A stretch of DNA of 19,171 nt from assembly GCA_038234815.1 (NCBI GenBank), contig JBBQSU010000068.1:1-19171 (forward strand), given 5' to 3'. Source of the DNA: JBBQSU01 sp038234815 (GTDB lineage Bacteria > Planctomycetota > Phycisphaerae > Tepidisphaerales > Tepidisphaeraceae). Of the stretch, positions 15,497 to 19,171 are shown piece by piece. Each line of letters begins with the position of its first letter. Position 1 is the first letter of the stretch. The notes under the pieces are model-generated. The model saw only the letters and a list, made by a program, of their open reading frames with translations. It was not told where the DNA came from and ran no database searches. The position numbers and the translations under genes were made by a program.

Positions 15497-15754
15497 TTAA
15501 GCTGCCGGCTTGACGTAATTCCGCCGGACCGGCTTGACGATCACGCCATTGCGCATTGCCTTGGCGCTGACCTTCACCCGGACGATCTGCCCGTCAATCA
15601 CCGCCCGCACCTTCTGAATGTTCGGCTTGAATTTCCGGGCGGTGATGCCGGTAATCTTCGTGCCCACCCCACCCAGATACTTGGCCTTCCCGCGATGGGT
15701 CAGTTGGTTCCCGAAGGTCGTCTTCTTACCTGTGAAATAGCATACGCGTGGCAT
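15497..15754 (-). CDS. rpmB: 50S ribosomal protein L28
   Basis: The start is ATG 15754 (85 aa), with GAGG six bases upstream; the frame further upstream to 15886 is untranslated leader and promoter. The protein reads MPRVCYFTGKKTTFGNQLTH, then RGKAKYLGGVGTKITGI, then NIQKVRAVIDGQIVRVKVSA, a standard L28. Only one cysteine (Cys5) remains of the CxxC pairs seen in zinc-binding forms, so this is a zinc-independent type. It is part of the large ribosomal subunit. It is first in a probable two-gene unit with gatC and has its own promoter. Confidence 0.96.
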   Translation of the reverse strand: MPRVCYFTGKKTTFGNQLTHRGKAKYLGGVGTKITGITARKFKPNIQKVRAVIDGQIVRVKVSAKAMRNGVIVKPVRRNYVKPAA

Positions 15755-15791
15755 AGTAACCTCAATCGACGTTGAAAAATTCGAGCCTTGA

Positions 15792-15820
15792 AGTATACGC
15801 TTTCGCTTTTGGCTCTGCAA
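15792..15820 (-). promoter_or_regulatory. sigma70-like promoter of rpmB-gatC
   Basis: On the minus strand TTGCAG (15820-15815) is followed after exactly 17 bp by TATACT (15797-15792), five of six matches to the -10 consensus. The predicted leader is about 30 nt and contains the GAGG ribosome binding site of rpmB. Confidence 0.55.
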
Positions 15821-15949
15821 TAGCCTTGTGATTTCGCTAAGCTCGAAGCTTGGGGCCGCGGCCGAAATTCTTGCGAGCTGGCCCATACAGCAGCACAGGC
15901 CTGGGGCCGATGGTCAGACTCGGGCCAGAGGCTCCCGTTCCTGTAAACA

Positions 15950-15980
15950 CCGCAGCCCCGGGGGTGTCCCGGGGCTGTGG
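15950..15980 (-). terminator. strong GC-rich hairpin downstream of the secretin gene
   Basis: CAGCCCCGGG (15953-15962) pairs perfectly with CCCGGGGCTG (15968-15977) around a 5-nt loop. Three more pairs, one of them G-U, extend the stem to 15950-15980. It begins 35 nt after the secretin stop codon on the minus strand and is followed there by only a short GTGTTT, so it is a likely but not classic intrinsic terminator. It separates the secretin from rpmB. Confidence 0.55.
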
Positions 15981-16014
15981 CTGATTAACCTGTCTCACTC
16001 GATTCGGCGAGTTT

Positions 16015-19000
16015 TTACCGGCCGATCTTTGTGCTGAGCATGGGGAACGCGTCGTTTTCCAGTTCCTTCTGGATCAGGATGGTCGGCTTGACCAGGATGA
16101 GCAGAACCTGCTCGTCCTGCGAATTGGCGCGATTGGTGAAGAGCCGCTTAAGGAACGGAATCTTCGACAGGATGGGCACGCCGATTTCGCGTTCGGACTC
16201 GCCGGCCAGGGTTTGTCCGCCCAAAAGGAGGGTCGCTCCGTCAGGGACCGAGCAACTGGTTTTGAGGGTCACGACGTCCACCGTGGGCAATTGAAGCTGC
16301 CCGGTGATGACCGTCGGCTGGCCGGCTGTTACCACTCCGCCGGGGTTGGTGGTCGTGCCGGTTGGCGTGACGCTGGCCGACACGCTGAAGGGCACCAAGG
16401 CCCGTACGCGTGACAACTGTGGCTGAAGCGTCATGAAGACGTACTTGCGATCGGGGGAAACCGTCGCGCGAACGTCGAGCACGATACCACTTTGGATGGT
16501 GTCGGGATCGGGATCGAACAATGCGGCGCCGGAACTGACAACGGGGGTGAGGTCGGCGACATAGGCCTGTTCGGTGGTGATGATGATATTGGCCCGCTGG
16601 CCGTCAAACAGGGTGATGCGGGGGGCAGTCAGCGAGGTGCTGTTGGTGTTGGCTTCCACGGCTCGGATCAGGAAACTGACCGAGAAGTTATCGAGGAAGC
16701 TGCCCTTGATGGTGAGGGGTTCGGGATAGTCGGCGGTGTTGGCCGCGATCGATCCCGGCACGCCGGCATTGCCCACGCGGCTGGCCCAGTCCAGCACACG
16801 CACGCCCGTGCCGGTATTGATGACTTGCCCGGTGGCCGGGTCGACCCTCGTGCTGTTGTCAGTGACCTGAGCTTGGGCGATGCCCAGAGCGCTGAACTTG
16901 TTGGACCAGGTTCGGCCCAGCGAAGGGTCAGGCTGTCCGGTGGCGGGATTGCGATAGAAATTGTTGAAGCTGAAATCGGCATCGACCCCGATGTCTTCCA
17001 GGTAGTTCCGTTGAACCGTGAGGAAGCGGGTTTCGATGCTGATCTGGATGGCCTGGCTCTTGCGCAGGTTATCCAAAAGGGTTTGGATTTTCCGGTGATT
17101 TTCCGGCGTCTGGGTAATCAGCAGCAACGCGCGGAGCTTGCTGGCGCTGATGGAACCGACTTCACCGCCATTTTCCTTCCATGTGGAGTTGGCCACGTTG
17201 TCGGTGATGTACTTCTTGATTTCGTCGGTGATTTCCTCACGGCTTGCACCAGTCTTGCTTGTGTCACTGTTGCCGGTGGTGGTGGTGTTGCCAAAGAGGC
17301 CGCCTCCACCGCCGCCTCCGCCGCCCCCACCGCCGCCACGGCTACCGCCGCCGCCGCCGCCACGGCTGCCGCCACCGCCCCCACCACTGCTTCCGGTGCT
17401 GGAGAGGCTGAGGCTGGGCGCGTCAGCGAAATCCGGCGCGACGAACAGCAGGTCGTTGATGTCGTACTGACGCGTCAGCGTATTCTTATCCAGTTCCTTC
17501 TTCGTCGAAATCGTAATGACGCCTTCGTCGATGGTGTAACCGAGCCGGCGCTCCTCTTCCTCGCCACTGACGTTCTTAAAAATCAGTTCGAGGGCTTTGG
17601 AGAACTTGATGTCACGCAGGCGGGCAGTCACCGGGGCGTCGCGGCTGATGCTGGCGCGTTCGAGCGCGGCCCAGTCCACATAGATATTGGCACCGGTCAC
17701 GTCACGGAGAAAGTCGATCACGTCGGTGAAGCTGTTGGCATTGAAACGCAGCTCGGGCAGTCGCCGGTCGAGCAGGGCCTGAATGGCCTGGTCGTCGGTG
17801 CTGCCGCCCTGCTCGCGGTCGCGCTCGAGGTCGCGCTTACGGGAGATTTCCGGCCAATTCTCAGCGTAGGCGATGATAGAAAAATAGGGGATTTTCGCTT
17901 CTTCGGTCGCTACGAACTGCTTGACCCATTCCTCGTCGAACTTCTCGCGATACTTCCGCTGATCGGCGATGTGGGCCTTGTCCTTAATGAATGGACGGAC
18001 TGCAACGGCGTACTCATTCTTTGCATCCAGCGCCAAAATGTGATCGACGGTATTGAGGGCTTCGGACCATTTCTGGTCGTCGATTTGTTGCCGGGCGTTG
18101 GTCACCAGCGTGGAGACGGTGCGCCGGCGTTCTTCTTCCTCTGTACGAAGTTTTGCACGGTTAACGCGCTCGGCTTCTTGCGAAGACATCTTGCGGTCGG
18201 AGTCGGTCTTGATGGCTTCAGCGCGGTCGGCCGAGGCCTGGGCGTTGGCGATTCGGGCGTCGAAACCGGAGATGTCCTGGGTGGTGAAGATCGCCGGATC
18301 GGTCCCGCGGGCCACCTTGGCCTGTTCGATTGCGGTTCGGGCGGCGGCAAAATCACCCTTGTCGGTGGCAGCGCCGGCGCGGCTCAGGGCGTCATCTATA
18401 CGATAAGAGATAGCCTCACGTCGGGCCCGCAGGTCGCGCTCTCGGATTTCGAGCGTCGGGGAAGGATTGACCCGTTTGCCGGTCAGGGTGAGCAGTTCGT
18501 CACGGCCGGCCGCTGCGGCCTGATTGGCCGGATCGAGTTCGGCGGCCTGGGTGTAAAGATTTAGTGCGTCCTGCGTGCGGTTTTCAGATTGAGCCTTGCG
18601 GGCGTCCTCGACCTTACGCTGGGATTCAAACGCATTGTGCTGTTGACGAATGCGCTCGTAAGCGCTGGTGGCATCGAGGGCGCGGTCGGCCGCCGATCCG
18701 GAGCTTTCGGTCGCCGGGGCAACCAATCGCGTTTCGGCCACGGGCGATGGGGCCGGCGTTTCAGCAACCGGCGTTGTTGCCATTGGCGCGGGCTTTACGG
18801 GCGCCGGGGCCGGCGCTTCAGCAACTGGCGTTGTTGCCATTGGCGCGGGCTTTACGGGCGCCGTCGGTGCCGGCATTTCAGCAACGGGCTTTGTATCGAC
18901 CGGAGCGGCAACCGGGGCGCTGGCTTCTGCAGGCGCTTCAACCGCGTGTTTGGCATTCCATTCGGCTTCACCCTTGTCCATCTTGGCCAGAAGCGAGGCC

Positions 19001-19171
19001 GGGGCTTCTTCAAACGCACCCGGCTTGAAACCGGCGTCACGGGCGGCTTCAAGATTTTTTCGGGCGGCTTGCCAGTCGCCCTTCTTATATTCTAAGCGGC
19101 CGTTGAGATAGGCCTTGCGGACTTCGGCGGCGCGGGCGGCTTCGGCCTCGCGTGTGGTCTTGGCCTGGGCG
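16015..19171 (-). CDS. secretin (GspD/PilQ-like) with TPR-like N-terminal region, partial at right edge
   Basis: The frame is open to the window end and reads as protein there (YLNGRLEYKKGDWQAARKNL, a TPR-like unit), so the N-terminus is missing; at least 1,051 residues are present. In order: helical repeats, an Ala/Pro-rich linker with repeated KPAPMATTPVAE, more TPR-like and charged coiled-coil sequence, then an STN/N0-type domain (about 17500-17755; LRFNANSFTDVIDFLRDVTG). Next come a Gly-rich tract (17299-17385), a secretin-N-like domain (ALLLITQTPENHRKIQTLLD) and the C-terminal secretin core. The core's signature is VPDGATLLLGG and GVPILSKIPFLKRLF. Secretins form the outer-membrane channel of type II secretion or type IV pili. 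No other secretion gene is in view. Confidence 0.92.
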   Translation of the reverse strand, partial: AQAKTTREAEAARAAEVRKAYLNGRLEYKKGDWQAARKNLEAARDAGFKPGAFEEAPASLLAKMDKGEAEWNAKHAVEAPAEASAPVAAPVDTKPVAEMPAPTAPVKPAPMATTPVAEAPAPAPVKPAPMATTPVAETPAPSPVAETRLVAPATESSGSAADRALDATSAYERIRQQHNAFESQRKVEDARKAQSENRTQDALNLYTQAAELDPANQAAAAGRDELLTLTGKRVNPSPTLEIRERDLRARREAISYRIDDALSRAGAATDKGDFAAARTAIEQAKVARGTDPAIFTTQDISGFDARIANAQASADRAEAIKTDSDRKMSSQEAERVNRAKLRTEEEERRRTVSTLVTNARQQIDDQKWSEALNTVDHILALDAKNEYAVAVRPFIKDKAHIADQRKYREKFDEEWVKQFVATEEAKIPYFSIIAYAENWPEISRKRDLERDREQGGSTDDQAIQALLDRRLPELRFNANSFTDVIDFLRDVTGANIYVDWAALERASISRDAPVTARLRDIKFSKALELIFKNVSGEEEERRLGYTIDEGVITISTKKELDKNTLTRQYDINDLLFVAPDFADAPSLSLSSTGSSGGGGGGSRGGGGGGSRGGGGGGGGGGGGGLFGNTTTTGNSDTSKTGASREEITDEIKKYITDNVANSTWKENGGEVGSISASKLRALLLITQTPENHRKIQTLLDNLRKSQAIQISIETRFLTVQRNYLEDIGVDADFSFNNFYRNPATGQPDPSLGRTWSNKFSALGIAQAQVTDNSTRVDPATGQVINTGTGVRVLDWASRVGNAGVPGSIAANTADYPEPLTIKGSFLDNFSVSFLIRAVEANTNSTSLTAPRITLFDGQRANIIITTEQAYVADLTPVVSSGAALFDPDPDTIQSGIVLDVRATVSPDRKYVFMTLQPQLSRVRALVPFSVSASVTPTGTTTNPGGVVTAGQPTVITGQLQLPTVDVVTLKTSCSVPDGATLLLGGQTLAGESEREIGVPILSKIPFLKRLFTNRANSQDEQVLLILVKPTILIQKELENDAFPMLSTKIGR
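17299..17385. repeat. GGX-rich glycine tract inside the secretin gene
   Basis: About 29 codons encode almost only Gly with three Ser/Arg interruptions, written as runs of CCGCC and CCACC triplets on the plus strand. The tract joins the N0-like and secretin-N-like domains. Such low-complexity DNA is prone to slippage, so its length may vary between strains or assemblies. Confidence 0.9.
18761..18862. repeat. 45-bp direct repeat in the Ala/Pro-rich linker of the secretin
   Basis: Units at 18761-18805 and 18818-18862 differ at one position by eye and are spaced 57 bp apart. They encode the repeated KPAPMATTPVAE segment on the minus strand. Diverged copies flank them on both sides. Confidence 0.85.

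Noticed and set aside
15997..16016. ACTCG-ATTCGG-CGAGT hairpin followed by a run of T on the plus strand
   Set aside because: It looks like an intrinsic terminator, but the nearest upstream plus-strand gene ends about 950 bp away and minus-strand genes lie between. The 5-bp stem is short, so chance is likely.
16492..18564. 690-aa open frame on the plus strand opposite the secretin gene
   Set aside because: The Gly/Val/Asp-rich translation lacks any family motif, and the minus frame carries the secretin signatures. It is a shadow ORF.

Overview
The window looks like chromosomal DNA of a GC-rich Gram-negative bacterium, most probably a planctomycete. The evidence is a prepilin-associated H-X9-DG motif at the C-terminus of a large secreted protein, a very long secretin with N-terminal TPR-like and Ala/Pro-rich regions, a short DciA-type (DUF721) protein, and many secreted or membrane proteins of unrecognised family. 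The phylum call is inference from protein architecture; I see no rRNA or tRNA gene that would settle it.

Layout, left to right. Positions 1-277 hold only an unidentified minus-strand reading frame cut by the window edge. A tight three-gene minus-strand operon (2503 down to 278) encodes a membrane-anchored protein with five Trp-centred repeats, followed by two secreted helical-repeat (TPR-like) paralogues joined by a 1-nt gap and a GTGA overlap. Divergent from it lie a GT-C/PMT-type membrane glycosyltransferase and a class II-type histone-deacetylase-family enzyme on the plus strand. A possible 43-aa ORF and a strong hairpin sit in the convergent gap before a 718-aa secreted protein on the minus strand.

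The stretch 7947-8990 has no convincing gene. It carries an 11-nt phased GGTCC array and a cluster of hairpins around an AT-rich island. Next come a BarA-like tripartite hybrid histidine kinase (+), a glyoxalase/VOC-fold protein (-), a DciA-like protein (+), a small outer-membrane beta-barrel-like protein (-, apparently leaderless mRNA) and a glutamine-hydrolysing asparagine synthetase (+).

The right end is minus strand: rpmB-gatC behind a good sigma70-like promoter, and a secretin gene that runs off the right edge.

How the genes work together: gatC, rpmB, asnB and the DciA-like gene are housekeeping functions in translation, amino-acid supply and replication. The secretin and the H-X9-DG protein both point to type II secretion or type IV pilus-like machinery, but they are 8 kb apart and no co-regulation is visible. 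The best candidate for something undescribed is the operon at 278-2503, where a Trp-repeat membrane protein is coupled to two secreted TPR-like paralogues whose conserved C-terminal tails carry a similar Ala-Asn-Ala-Trp motif. No defence system, CRISPR array, insertion sequence or prophage is visible.
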